Shown here: positions 36,523 to 46,083 of the stretch, piece after piece
Position numbering within the stretch: position 1 is the stretch's first letter
Layout: every line of letters begins with the position of its first letter
Source: Polyangiaceae bacterium
Lineage (GTDB): Bacteria; Myxococcota_A; Polyangia; Polyangiales; Polyangiaceae
DNA length: 64,000 nucleotides
Reading direction: 5' to 3'
Assembly: GCA_016715885.1 (NCBI GenBank)
Contig: JADJXL010000016.1
Span: 459,994 to 523,993 of the forward strand
Position numbers and translations under genes: made by a program
Notes under the pieces: model-generated
Told to the model about the DNA's origin: nothing
Seen by the model: the letters and a program-made list of their open reading frames with translations, nothing else
Database searches by the model: none

Positions 36523-36709
36523 AAAATGTAATTGGCTTGAATCATAGGGAAATCTGTTCCGATGCCCAGGGAGTGTCTATTGCCGTGGACACCCATCGGG
36601 GGGCAGGTGCCTACGACCGTAGGCAGTCGTTCGACGATTGCGCGAGCTGTGCGAGGCGTACATTTGCGTAGTCGTTTTACGAGCCCGCGTATGGTACATT
36701 GGCGGGGCC

Positions 36710-38518
36710 ATGAGTCAGTCGTTTTCCCTGCCGTATGTACGCGACGAACGGTTTGTCGGCCGCACGGTCGAGTTGGAACAGATTCACGCGGCGCTTCAGC
36801 GTAGCGACGTGGTCGTCCTGCGAACTTCAGGCGAAGGTATGGGCACCACGGCGCTCGCGATCGAGTATGCCCATCGGTATCGCAAGCTTTATGATGAAGT
36901 TGTCGGCAAGGTGCATGATGACGAGTCACCGTGGGCTCGTCGGCGCATGGACTTTTCGGCCGTGCATTCGATGCAGCGGCAACCTGCATCGCGGTCCGTG
37001 CGTCTTCACGTCGTCGTCGGTCGCACGCGAATCGCTCAAGGAATGGGGAAAAGCGAGGACAAGCAGATCATCACTGCGGCCGATTATGATTTGTCGATTC
37101 AGTATCCGACGGTCGACGTCGGCCCGCTCAATCAGCACGATGCCCTTGCCATGCTCGGCCCGATAGCGGATCGCGATCCGAAAGGGGCGAGAGCCCTCGT
37201 GGAATTGACGTGCGGCGTGCCGCTCGCGCTGCGTCTCGTCATTGCGCTGCTGAGCGAGTCGAAGGAGCGGCGCATTCGCGACATGGTATCGTCTTTGTCG
37301 ACGGATGCCGACACGACCATTTCATCGGCCATCGATCGCGCATTTCGGCTCGTCTGGGAGGCGCTCGAGGACGAAAACGCACGACGCATTTTGCAGCTTG
37401 TGTCGCTGTTTCCGAAGCGAACAGGAATTGCGATGGCGCAGGTCGTGAATCTTTTGAATCCCCTGCGCGACGACAGTGGTTTCGTCGCATCGAACATTTC
37501 CCTCCTTCTCCGCAAAAAGCTTCTCCAAGAGTGCGGAGACGGCAAGGTTTCGATGCATCCGCGCATCGCAAAACTGGTCGCTGCCACCGTGGACAATGTC
37601 GAAGAATTTCTTCGTGGCTGCGAGTCGAATCTGGATGAACGACTTCGTGATCTCGATTGGCTCGAAGACGAGGTCGACAGCCGAGGAGCGAATGCCGTGT
37701 ACGACGACGTCAGGGCATTGCAGCATATACTCCATGAGAACACTATTTATTCCACGCATCGTAGAGGCTCTGGAACCATCATGGAGCTATTGGAATGCCT
37801 TGCGGAGCGTGGCAAACATGTCAGTCGCAATCGTACGCTGTTTCTGCAACAACTGGCGGCCGGCAATGTTCGCATCAGCCACGGCGGCGACGAATTCAAT
37901 GAGCTCGTCGCGCTAGCAAAGCGAAAACTCGAACAGCAGGGAGCTCCCCATTTTGAATGGAAGTTCGGTTCAAAAGCGGGCGATCCAGAAGAGCGGCGGG
38001 TTTCATGGAGCCGCGCAGCATTTTGCGGCGATGACTGTCATGCAATCACGGTCGCCAATGATGGTCGCGTGGCCATTTGGGACGTTGCCCGTGCCGAGGT
38101 TGTCGAAGAGCGATCCCTCGGCACGCGCTTCCATCATGCACCAGCGATCGCCCCGGTGGGGCTCGTTGTCGCGGGTGCGACAAACCATGGCGTTGAATTA
38201 TGCGACTTGATGGATGGCGCGTCCCTTGGGGTCGTCAACAAGCAGGCGGAAGTAGCCATCGCGCCGAATGGTCGGTACCTCGCATGCATGAATCGAGGTG
38301 ATCGTGGAAGTATCGAGCTCGTGCGGTATGATTTCGCGCAAGTAACACCTCCGCCGCTAACGGTCATCGGTCGAGATGCCGCATCCCATTGGATGTATGA
38401 ATTCGACTCGAGTCGGCGCGAAGATGCGCCGCGGATGGCTATATCGAACGACGGTCGGCGTGTATTGGTTGCCCTTTCCGGCGATGCGCTGTTTGTCTGG
38501 GAACCCCTGCAAAAATGA
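36710..38518 (+). CDS. STAND-type NTPase-like / WD40 protein with defective P-loop
   Basis: A 602-residue protein, start ATG 36710 (MSQSFSLPYVRDERFVGRT). An NB-ARC-like domain occupies about 10-330 (GVPLALRLVIALL is the GLPL-like motif). The P-loop position reads GEGMGTTALA where GxxGxGKT/S is expected, so the phosphate-binding Lys is missing. WD40-like repeats follow (NDGRVAIWDV, APNGRYLACM, SNDGRRVLVALSGDALFVWEP). It lacks the kinase domain found in the convergent giant protein, with which it overlaps by 80 bp tail to tail. A regulatory or pseudo-enzyme paralog is inferred. Confidence 0.75.
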   Translation: MSQSFSLPYVRDERFVGRTVELEQIHAALQRSDVVVLRTSGEGMGTTALAIEYAHRYRKLYDEVVGKVHDDESPWARRRMDFSAVHSMQRQPASRSVRLHVVVGRTRIAQGMGKSEDKQIITAADYDLSIQYPTVDVGPLNQHDALAMLGPIADRDPKGARALVELTCGVPLALRLVIALLSESKERRIRDMVSSLSTDADTTISSAIDRAFRLVWEALEDENARRILQLVSLFPKRTGIAMAQVVNLLNPLRDDSGFVASNISLLLRKKLLQECGDGKVSMHPRIAKLVAATVDNVEEFLRGCESNLDERLRDLDWLEDEVDSRGANAVYDDVRALQHILHENTIYSTHRRGSGTIMELLECLAERGKHVSRNRTLFLQQLAAGNVRISHGGDEFNELVALAKRKLEQQGAPHFEWKFGSKAGDPEERRVSWSRAAFCGDDCHAITVANDGRVAIWDVARAEVVEERSLGTRFHHAPAIAPVGLVVAGATNHGVELCDLMDGASLGVVNKQAEVAIAPNGRYLACMNRGDRGSIELVRYDFAQVTPPPLTVIGRDAASHWMYEFDSSRREDAPRMAISNDGRRVLVALSGDALFVWEPLQK

Positions 38519-41500
38519 TCGCTCTTCCATCGGGCGTCATTGCAACGGAACGACCGCACGAAAATGGCGGTTTTAGCTCTGCGATCAATCGCTTCGATTC
38601 GACACTCCAAACCTGAATCGTGTCACGGAGCGTGGCCACGAAGCGACCATCGGGGGTGACGGCAATCCTGCCGTCTCGACCGGAATCTGTGGGAATTGGT
38701 AAGGTTTTCAAAACGGATCTACGGTCGACATCCACGAGCGAAATTCCGTTCTCCGTCCTCCACCAAATGCGCCCATTGCTACATGTGGCAACCACAGGGC
38801 CATTGCCTTCGAGCGCGCCGTCGATATACTCAATAATCGAGGCTGTATTGAAATCGGCAATGATGTATTTCCCATCTCCATGCCGTAGCAGCACGCGGTC
38901 ATTGTCGAGAAATACCGCCCAATGAACGAGCTCCGCATCGAAAGGAGCGACGGTCGAACGCGCGATATCCCAAAAAAGGCGCGTCGAGGGAAAACGTTTG
39001 CCTTGCCGAAGCACGGCTCGTCGCCCATCGCTCGATATGCATTCCACGCTCGCGGTGCCGTCACCGCTCGGCATTTCCAGCGACTTTACGGTGGTACCGT
39101 GAATGAAATCCAACACGCGGATTCCATTGTCCACAAATATGTATACAAGACTACCTGCAACGACGATGTGTGAAAAGTAGGTGGCTTTCAATGGTAGCGA
39201 TCGCAGCGGCGTTGCGGTCTCCACGTCCCATACGACGAGCTTGTGGTCCGTTCCGCCCACGGAAATAGCCAGTTTGCCGTCTGGACTCACCGCAATGGCG
39301 GACACGTCCTCGTCATACCGCGGCGACGGGCCATGCGCGACGTCCCACGCAAGGACCATGTTGTCCGCGCCTCCGGTTACGACTGTTTGTCCATCCAAAC
39401 CCGACGCCACGGTCGTTACGCGACCCGTGTGCCCCGTCAATCCGTACATATTATGCGGAGGGATTCCAGCACTGTACCACGGACGGACGAATTCATGAAG
39501 CAATTCGCCCGTTTCTAGGCTGTAGGCACGCCCAACGCGATCGTTCGACGCAACGAAACACGAGTTGCCACCTGTAGCGACGTGCACATGCTTCGGGACC
39601 GATTTCAATTGAGGGCTACCACTGGAGAGTTGTCCCATACGGAGCATTGCCATGGCAATATAATCCGGAGCCCCAAATTCAACATCGCCAACGAGCTCGC
39701 CGGTACGAGCATCCATGAATCGTATGGTATCTTGCGATTTCTGTGTGTAAACGAGCATACGTGACGGTGTGTGGTCGAAACCGAGCGGCGGCTTGGGTAG
39801 TTCAACTGTGCGCACGACAACACCGGTGTCGACATCGAAATACCATATCGTTCCTCGCGGAGATGCGACGATCGCGAGACCATCGCAATCGAACGAAATG
39901 GCGGCGACGAACATCGTCCAGATTGCGTATTCCGGATAGGGGCACAAGCTGCGCAAAGGACGACATCGATCGACATCCCAGGCGCAAACCAATCCGTCTT
40001 CGGCCGCGGTCAAAGCGCGTCGGCCATTGGCGGAGACAGCCACTGCGTACACATTTCCGTGGTGCCCCTCCAAAATGGCCATGCGACTGCGCCGTTCGAG
40101 GTTCCAAACCTCGGGGGCACTGCCCTCCGCCGCGGAAATGACCACGGTTCCATCCGCGGAAATGGCAACACTCCGAATCGGCTTCGTGCACGTTCGATGT
40201 TCCGCGAGGATGCTTCGTGTTTCGACGTCATAAAGAAACAACGAGCCATCCTCGGCTCCCGAAACAGCGCGCTTTCCATCCGCCGATATCGCCACCGCAT
40301 TCACGACGCTGTCGTGAATGCCGAGCACCCGCGGAGCAGCCTGCTGATGGTAGGTTCGTCGCGCCAACCATGTTTCGCCTCGTTCCAACAAGGCTGCCTC
40401 GGTGCGCTCGAGCATCGTTTTGCATCCGAGCTCCCAGGCGGCATCGCGCATTTGTGCGAGGAAGAGCGAATATGCAGCCAGCTTCGCAGGTATTTCGATG
40501 ATTGCTTGGCGCGTGCGGTCGTACGTCCTTTCAGGCTTACTCATGAGGCAAGGTGCTGCCATTTCGAGCGTATTTTTGATATCAGTAAGCAATGCTGGCG
40601 CGGATGTCGGCACTGTCCGAACCAAGTGTGCCAATTCCGCGAGCACCGTCTTGCAGCCATGCAATTCAATGCTTCGGTAAAGGACGTCCATGTTGGATAA
40701 CGCGTCCGCGAGCCGACCAAGACATTCCCGCTGGAACGTCGCACGGATGCCGAGCGCACGCGGGGCACTTTCGGCAATTCCCGTAGCAAGGCTTGCCTGG
40801 GTCGTCGCCTGAAGTTCTGCGAGCTTGTTCTTGCCGAGCTCGATCATTGCCTCTTCAACGTCGGCGAGGGGCATTCCCGCAAGGAAACCAAGTGTGCTGC
40901 TTGAAAGACGAGCTTCGGGGAATGCTGCAAGCGGGCAAAGCAATGCTTTCGCAGGTGCCGATAGATTCTCCGATACGAGCCCTAGCAGCGCGATGAGGAT
41001 TCGCTCGCCCGATGCAATCTTGTCGCGGAAGGACGACAATCTGCGAGCCATTCCATTCAGTGTGTGTTCAAATGATACACTCGTTTGCAATGTAAGCGTC
41101 GTCGCCGAAGTTTGCAGCAGCGTGGGGTTTCCATGCATGGCGCGTGTAATGGATCTCGCTGATTGCCATAACGTGGGCTCACAGCTCCGCGGCGTCTGAT
41201 TCCCAATGGATAACAGCACACTGGCCATGGCATTGACGTCGTCGAGCGGTCCAAGGGCGTGCCTAGCGTGCCAGGATCGCGGTTCCGTGCGGGAAATGTA
41301 AACGATGTGGTGCGTTGCCAGTACCCGCCCGCCGCTCATCGTTGACGTCGCAAACTCGAATCGGAAAGAGTGGCCGCGGCTCCGTCTTGCTGAGGGGTGC
41401 GAAGCCTTTACAGCGGTTTCGATCACGACCAAGGTACGCGGGCGCTCCAGAAGCGCCAAAGCAAGGGGCGATGTCGAGCCACCCGCGGCGTGTCTCGGCG

Positions 41501-42902
41501 GCTTCCATCCTCCGAGTTGTTTCGTGATTTGTTCCTGGAGATCTTCCGATTCATCCAGCCACAAGATACCGCCCGGGTAGGCGTCGCGATAACGTCGTGC
41601 ATACGCCGCCATGAATTCCGTTTTGCCGATACCCGCAGGCCCCATGACATCTGCTTCAACGGCAGGCTCCCTGCAATGGTGCCCCTCGTCGCTATCTTGC
41701 TCGGCTTCTCGTTTGCACAGGTCTTCACGCAATGCCGTAAGAGCCGCGTCCCGACCGATGAAGTACGGATTTTCCGGGATGGGGACACCAAAAGGTATCG
41801 CCGTGGCCGGCTCGAACGTGGGCTGCCTCGGCTGGATTCGGTCGGCAGGTCGCGGGGAAGCCACGAGCGGTCGTCCAGCATATCCACGCGCCGCAATGGC
41901 GCGCGCTCGATTGAAGATGGACGTCGCCGATTCCTTCGAAAGCGCCTCCGTGCTCGACGTGAACGAACACGACAGCGTCTCCGGTCGCACCGGATCGTGT
42001 TCATTGTCGTCGACTGAATCCAAATATCGTTCGAGAATCGCTGCGGCCGGCGGACGGAGAGCCTCCAGAGCGTGCGAAAATTCGGCCGCATTCTGAAAAC
42101 GTTCCTCGGGCGGTTTGGTCAAGCATTTTGTTATGATACCATCGATCTGCCAGGGCAAATCCGGTCGTATCTCGGTCGGTGGTACGGGCGTCGCGTGCAA
42201 AATTCGTTGCCCGACTTCATTGACGTTGTCCGCAGCAAAGGGCGTCACCCCCGTGATCAATTGGTAAAGCACCACACCAAGCGAGAACAAATCGCTTCGG
42301 GCATCCACTCGCTTGGCCGCCGATATCTGCTCTGGAGACATGTAAAGCGGCGATCCCAGAAAAACGTTTGTCTTGGTGAGGTCCTGTTCGTCCTCCAGGT
42401 ATTTTGAAATTCCAAAATCGATGAGCTTGATGACGGCAGGTTGATTGGGACGCTGGGCCAGAAAAAGGTTCGAGGGTTTGATGTCGCGATGGACGATTCC
42501 GAAGCTATGCGCCAATCCGAGCCCGGCGCATGCTTCGATGATGTACTGCACCGCTTCCAAAAATGGCAGTGCTCCACGGCGTGTGACCATGTCACCGAGG
42601 TCCTTACCCTCGAGATATTCCATGAGAATATAACGCTCTCCCGTAATCAGTTGCCCCACGCGGTACACTTCCATGACGTGCGGCGAGCGCATTCGTCGAG
42701 CGACCTCGGCCTCGCGCAAAAAACGTCGTTCGGGCGTCGTTCGTCCCGCCCTGTCTTCGGCAATGATCTTGAGCGCGAATCGTTCGTCGGTTTCGACATC
42801 CCTCACGGCGAGCACGAGTCCCATTCCGCCGCGGCCGAGGATTCGCTGCACCTTGTACCTGCCATCCAGCGTGCGATCAACCCAGGATTCGTCGTTCATC
42901 AT
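38439..42902 (-). CDS. Ser/Thr kinase - STAND NTPase - WD40 giant protein
   Basis: A 1487-residue protein, starting at ATG 42902 or 42899 (MMNDESWVDRTLDGRYKVQ); a further in-frame ATG at 42935 lies upstream. Domain order: PknB-like kinase (about 15-285; glycine loop GRGGMGLVL, Lys in RFALKII, HRDIKPSNLF, DFG in LIDFGISKY, MSPEQI), linker, STAND/NB-ARC NTPase (about 380-600, intact Walker A GPAGIGKTEF), helical middle region, and about a dozen WD40 repeats (about 870-1470, for example SGAEDGSLFLYDVET). This is a signalling hub layout: WD40 senses, NTPase oligomerises, kinase outputs. It is divergent from the FHA regulator B, whose FHA domain could read its phosphorylation. Confidence 0.88.
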   Translation of the reverse strand: MMNDESWVDRTLDGRYKVQRILGRGGMGLVLAVRDVETDERFALKIIAEDRAGRTTPERRFLREAEVARRMRSPHVMEVYRVGQLITGERYILMEYLEGKDLGDMVTRRGALPFLEAVQYIIEACAGLGLAHSFGIVHRDIKPSNLFLAQRPNQPAVIKLIDFGISKYLEDEQDLTKTNVFLGSPLYMSPEQISAAKRVDARSDLFSLGVVLYQLITGVTPFAADNVNEVGQRILHATPVPPTEIRPDLPWQIDGIITKCLTKPPEERFQNAAEFSHALEALRPPAAAILERYLDSVDDNEHDPVRPETLSCSFTSSTEALSKESATSIFNRARAIAARGYAGRPLVASPRPADRIQPRQPTFEPATAIPFGVPIPENPYFIGRDAALTALREDLCKREAEQDSDEGHHCREPAVEADVMGPAGIGKTEFMAAYARRYRDAYPGGILWLDESEDLQEQITKQLGGWKPPRHAAGGSTSPLALALLERPRTLVVIETAVKASHPSARRSRGHSFRFEFATSTMSGGRVLATHHIVYISRTEPRSWHARHALGPLDDVNAMASVLLSIGNQTPRSCEPTLWQSARSITRAMHGNPTLLQTSATTLTLQTSVSFEHTLNGMARRLSSFRDKIASGERILIALLGLVSENLSAPAKALLCPLAAFPEARLSSSTLGFLAGMPLADVEEAMIELGKNKLAELQATTQASLATGIAESAPRALGIRATFQRECLGRLADALSNMDVLYRSIELHGCKTVLAELAHLVRTVPTSAPALLTDIKNTLEMAAPCLMSKPERTYDRTRQAIIEIPAKLAAYSLFLAQMRDAAWELGCKTMLERTEAALLERGETWLARRTYHQQAAPRVLGIHDSVVNAVAISADGKRAVSGAEDGSLFLYDVETRSILAEHRTCTKPIRSVAISADGTVVISAAEGSAPEVWNLERRSRMAILEGHHGNVYAVAVSANGRRALTAAEDGLVCAWDVDRCRPLRSLCPYPEYAIWTMFVAAISFDCDGLAIVASPRGTIWYFDVDTGVVVRTVELPKPPLGFDHTPSRMLVYTQKSQDTIRFMDARTGELVGDVEFGAPDYIAMAMLRMGQLSSGSPQLKSVPKHVHVATGGNSCFVASNDRVGRAYSLETGELLHEFVRPWYSAGIPPHNMYGLTGHTGRVTTVASGLDGQTVVTGGADNMVLAWDVAHGPSPRYDEDVSAIAVSPDGKLAISVGGTDHKLVVWDVETATPLRSLPLKATYFSHIVVAGSLVYIFVDNGIRVLDFIHGTTVKSLEMPSGDGTASVECISSDGRRAVLRQGKRFPSTRLFWDIARSTVAPFDAELVHWAVFLDNDRVLLRHGDGKYIIADFNTASIIEYIDGALEGNGPVVATCSNGRIWWRTENGISLVDVDRRSVLKTLPIPTDSGRDGRIAVTPDGRFVATLRDTIQVWSVESKRLIAELKPPFSCGRSVAMTPDGRAIIFAGVPRQTAHRRKGQPIHADRRSI

Positions 42903-43103
42903 CGGCGGCCCGCCACAAAGTACCGAAAAGGCCACAACGCTGCAACCGTAGAGTGCGCATGCGGTGACGTGTCAACGGCCGCGATTGACGCGTCAATACC
43001 ACTCGAGTTGCATTCAATCGAGCGTCGGGTTCTTCCGAGGGCCGGCATGCGTACCACGCAAGTTGCATGGCGCGTGGTCGATCGAATCGATAGAACTTCG
43101 TGC

Positions 43104-44216
43104 ATGCAATACGAGCCCAAGAAGTCGATGTGGCTTGCGGAATCCCAATTTGGATTCTGCTTTGTATATCGTCACATCCATATTCAATTCATTCGTGGGC
43201 CGTGCGCGGGAGAGGTGCTCGAGCTGGCGGGTCCCGAGGTTCGAATGGGAAGTGGCGAAAGTTGCGATATCATCATCCCCGATCGAACAGTGAGCCATGT
43301 GCATGCCATTTTGCGAATCGAGGGCGATGCACTACGCGTCATCGATGCAAACAGCAAAAACGGCACGCATATCGACAATGTACGTATCAGGGATGCATAC
43401 ATCGAACCCGGATCCGCATTGACGATGGGAACGTCGACGGCTCGCATTCGGCTCCTCGCAGAGGTGGTCGAGCTTCCGCCCTCCAATTTTGAACACTTTG
43501 GCAACGTAATCGGCCGCAGTATAGCAATGCGCAATATATTCGCAGTCATCGATGGCTTTGCGAGGACACAGGAAACGCTTCTCATCGAAGGTGCGCCCGG
43601 CACGGGTAAAACGACCATTGCTGCAGCCATTCATGCTGCCAGTGCGCGGTGCGACGAGCCGTTCGTGATGTTCGATTGCTCGACCATGCCAAAGGATGCG
43701 CTAGAAATCGATCTTTTCGGGGGAATCTCGAGCGGGACTCCACCCGCATCTGCGCTTCGTCGAGGGCGGCTCGATGAAGCGGATGGCGGTACGCTCGTTC
43801 TCCAGCATGTCGATGCATTACCCATCGAATTGCAATCAAAACTGCTCGGCGCGCTCGATTGGCAAATCATTCGACCGCTTGGCACGGCAAAGGCGTGGCG
43901 ACTCGACGTGCGAATCATCGCGACCACGACGCGTGACCTTGCGAATGAAATGAACAAGAATCGGTTTCGAGAAGATCTCCATCAGCGTTTGGCCATGCGA
44001 AGTCTTCGGCTTCCTCCGTTGCGCGATCGCGCAGAGGACATACCGATTCTCGCGCGCTACTTCGAGAAAGCCTGGCGTCTTCGCACGGGCAAGCGTGCGT
44101 CGCTTTCCGATTCGGTTCTGGAAGAACTAAAACTCGCAGGATGGCCGGGTAACGTGCGCGAGCTTCGTAGCACGGTCGAAGACATACTCACGCACGAGCG
44201 TCGTGGCGCTAGGTAA
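43104..44216 (+). CDS. Degenerate FHA/AAA+ regulator B lacking sigma-54 loop and HTH
   Basis: A 370-residue paralog of regulator A. I place the start at ATG 43104 (MQYEPKKSMWLAE); upstream translation mirrors the kinase gene. FHA domain is intact (MGSGESCDIIIPDRTVSHVHAIL, NSKNGTHID). The AAA+ domain keeps Walker A GAPGTGKTT and WPGNVREL but the sigma-54 loop is replaced by GGISSGTPPASAL, Walker B reads GGTLVLQHV (no Asp-Glu), and the protein stops right after the AAA+ lid with no HTH. It cannot act as a standard activator; it may titrate a partner or relay phospho-binding. It ends 12 bp from the convergent lipoprotein B. Confidence 0.8.
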   Translation: MQYEPKKSMWLAESQFGFCFVYRHIHIQFIRGPCAGEVLELAGPEVRMGSGESCDIIIPDRTVSHVHAILRIEGDALRVIDANSKNGTHIDNVRIRDAYIEPGSALTMGTSTARIRLLAEVVELPPSNFEHFGNVIGRSIAMRNIFAVIDGFARTQETLLIEGAPGTGKTTIAAAIHAASARCDEPFVMFDCSTMPKDALEIDLFGGISSGTPPASALRRGRLDEADGGTLVLQHVDALPIELQSKLLGALDWQIIRPLGTAKAWRLDVRIIATTTRDLANEMNKNRFREDLHQRLAMRSLRLPPLRDRAEDIPILARYFEKAWRLRTGKRASLSDSVLEELKLAGWPGNVRELRSTVEDILTHERRGAR

Positions 44217-44228
44217 GATGCGGCTCGA

Positions 44229-45038
44229 TCACTTCATTGCAGCAGGAATCAGGCCGATGGCGTCGATTTCGTTGAAGCCCAAGACCTTGTCCGAAGCGAG
44301 GTCGACGCGGACGGCGGAAATGGGCGAGCACGTCTTCGTCGATGCGGAAAGAACGTGACCACATGCGCCAAAGCCTCCCGCCATCGGTGATGCTTCGTAG
44401 ACGACATGGTCGCCGTCCGCTGCGGTCACGGTGATTTTCGAGATGGCGCCGGGGTTGTACGTCTCGAAGACCCAAACCGCTTGGGCGACGACGGGCGTCG
44501 AAAAGCCCACTGTGATGAATTCGCCCGTCGCGTCCTCCATGCTCGTCGCCCACGCATTGGGCTCGTCGCCCGAGGCGGGGTAGACGTTGGGAGCGCCGAG
44601 CGCTTGTTTGGCGCCATAATTCTCCGGGCCGTATTCGGTCGATACGCCGTCGACTTTGTCGGCCCACACAGTGTTTGCGGGCGCCATCACGACTTTGACG
44701 ACTTCCGTCAGGTTTTGGCAACGCATGGCCGCATCCGTCTTGTCGACGACTGTCGGGTCATCGCAAACCGCGCTGCTGCCGCCGCCGGCGCCACCCATAC
44801 CGCCGCCGGAGCCACCCATGCCGCCGCCGCCGGAGCCGCCCATGCCGCCGCCGCCCATGCCGCCGCCAGCGGAGCCGCCATTGCCAGCGGAGCCGCCATT
44901 GCCAGCCGAACCGCCTTCGCCCGCGGAGCCGCCGCTGCCCGAAGAACTGCTCGAGGTGGTCGTCGTGGGCGTATCCTCCTCGCATCCTGCGACGACGGCA
45001 AGTGCGGCGACTAAGCTGATGATGATCGGGTATTTCAT
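44229..45038 (-). CDS. Lipoprotein B with discoidin-like domain (paralog of 31413-32123)
   Basis: Start ATG 45038 (MKYPIIISLVAALAVVAGC), 269 residues. The same C-terminal domain as lipoprotein A (VWADKVDGVSTEYGPENYGAKQ, VGFSTPVVAQAVWVFETYNPG) with an expanded Gly/Ser/Met linker made of GGSAGNGGSAG and MGGSGGGG units. The leader GCTTGGAAAGGAAG is shared with lipoprotein A. It is convergent with regulator B and divergent from the sirtuin gene. Likely surface-exposed carbohydrate- or matrix-binding protein. Confidence 0.75.
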   Translation of the reverse strand: MKYPIIISLVAALAVVAGCEEDTPTTTTSSSSSGSGGSAGEGGSAGNGGSAGNGGSAGGGMGGGGMGGSGGGGMGGSGGGMGGAGGGSSAVCDDPTVVDKTDAAMRCQNLTEVVKVVMAPANTVWADKVDGVSTEYGPENYGAKQALGAPNVYPASGDEPNAWATSMEDATGEFITVGFSTPVVAQAVWVFETYNPGAISKITVTAADGDHVVYEASPMAGGFGACGHVLSASTKTCSPISAVRVDLASDKVLGFNEIDAIGLIPAAMK

Positions 45039-45236
45039 GAAGAATCTTCCTTTCCAAGCTACCTTGGCGCACGTACGCTCGCGCACGGCCCAAGGAAAAA
45101 CAACATATCGTGGACACAATCCGGCGTCTACGTATTTCTTCGTGCGGCCTACGTTCCCGTGATTACATGGATGAGCACGGTCTTTTGCGACCACGTTCCA
45201 TTCCACATTCGCACATTTTCGGAGTACGATGCCCGC

Positions 45237-45977
45237 GTGACTCGAAAGCTCGACATTGCACCGGATGCGCGCGTGACATTTTTGACTGGAGCTGGGGTGT
45301 CCGTTGCATCGGGCATTCGGCCTTATCGCGGTCCGGGAGGATTATGGAACGAAGTGGACGTCGAATCATGGGCGACGGCGGCGGCGATGGAACGCGATGC
45401 GCGCGCATGTTTCGAGGCGCATCGGAAATTCGCGCGAATCGTTGCTCAGGCCAAGCCGAATGCGGCACATCTGGCAATGGCTGCGTTTGCCCGAACGCAC
45501 ACGCGAGGGCGCGTCGTCGTGATTACGCAAAATGTCGATGGACTACATCATCGCGCCGGAAGCGAGAACGTCGTGGAAATCCATGGCTCGCTTTTTCGTT
45601 TGCGCTGCCCGAATGAAAGTTGCGAAATTCGAGTTTCGTTCGACAATCCCGAGGCGGCAAGTGACGAACCTCCCGTTTGTCCGAAGTGCGCACGGCATTT
45701 GCGTTACGATATCGTGCTTTTCGACGAATATCTCGATCCGCGTGACGAACGTCATGCAAAAGAAGCGCTGCGGAATTGTGACGTATTCATTGCGGTGGGG
45801 ACGAGCGGCGTGGTGTTTCCGGTAGCATCGTATGTGCGCGAGGCGGATTATGCCGGGGCACGGACGTATTTCGTGAACGTCGAGGCACCCACGCCATCGA
45901 ATCCGTATTTCGACGAAGTGGTGCTGGGGCGAGCCGAGGAAGTGCTCCCCGAGCTGCTCGGCGTGCCGAATGTTTGA
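45237..45977 (+). CDS. SIR2-family NAD-dependent protein deacylase
   Basis: A 246-residue sirtuin. NAD-binding motifs TGAGVSVASGIRPYRG and TQNVDGLHHRAG, catalytic His in VEIHGSLF, and a zinc site of four Cys (CPNESC and CPKC) are all present. It removes acetyl or other acyl groups from lysine with NAD. I choose GTG 45237 because it starts six residues before the conserved core after ribosome-like GGAG; the frame is open further upstream to ATG 45159. Free-standing gene; targets unknown. Confidence 0.92.
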   Translation: MTRKLDIAPDARVTFLTGAGVSVASGIRPYRGPGGLWNEVDVESWATAAAMERDARACFEAHRKFARIVAQAKPNAAHLAMAAFARTHTRGRVVVITQNVDGLHHRAGSENVVEIHGSLFRLRCPNESCEIRVSFDNPEAASDEPPVCPKCARHLRYDIVLFDEYLDPRDERHAKEALRNCDVFIAVGTSGVVFPVASYVREADYAGARTYFVNVEAPTPSNPYFDEVVLGRAEEVLPELLGVPNV

Positions 45978-46004
45978 GCTTTGATTGCAATGGAGGCAGG
46001 AGGG

Positions 46005-46064
46005 GCCAGCCGCGGGGGGGGCGGCGCCATGAACGACGGCATGATCAGCGCTCGCGCGGCTGGC
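46005..46064. terminator. Inverted repeat between convergent sirtuin and lipoprotein genes
   Basis: GCCAGCCGCG at 46005 and its exact complement CGCGGCTGGC at 46055 flank a 40-base loop containing a G8 run. It lies between two convergent stops (45977 and 46084), where a two-way terminator is expected; the long loop makes this tentative. Confidence 0.35.
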
Positions 46065-46083
46065 AACGGCTAGCGACGTGGGA

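Noticed and set aside
42441..43103. Longer N-terminus for FHA regulator B
   Set aside because: This part lies opposite the kinase domain of the divergent gene and has no conserved features.
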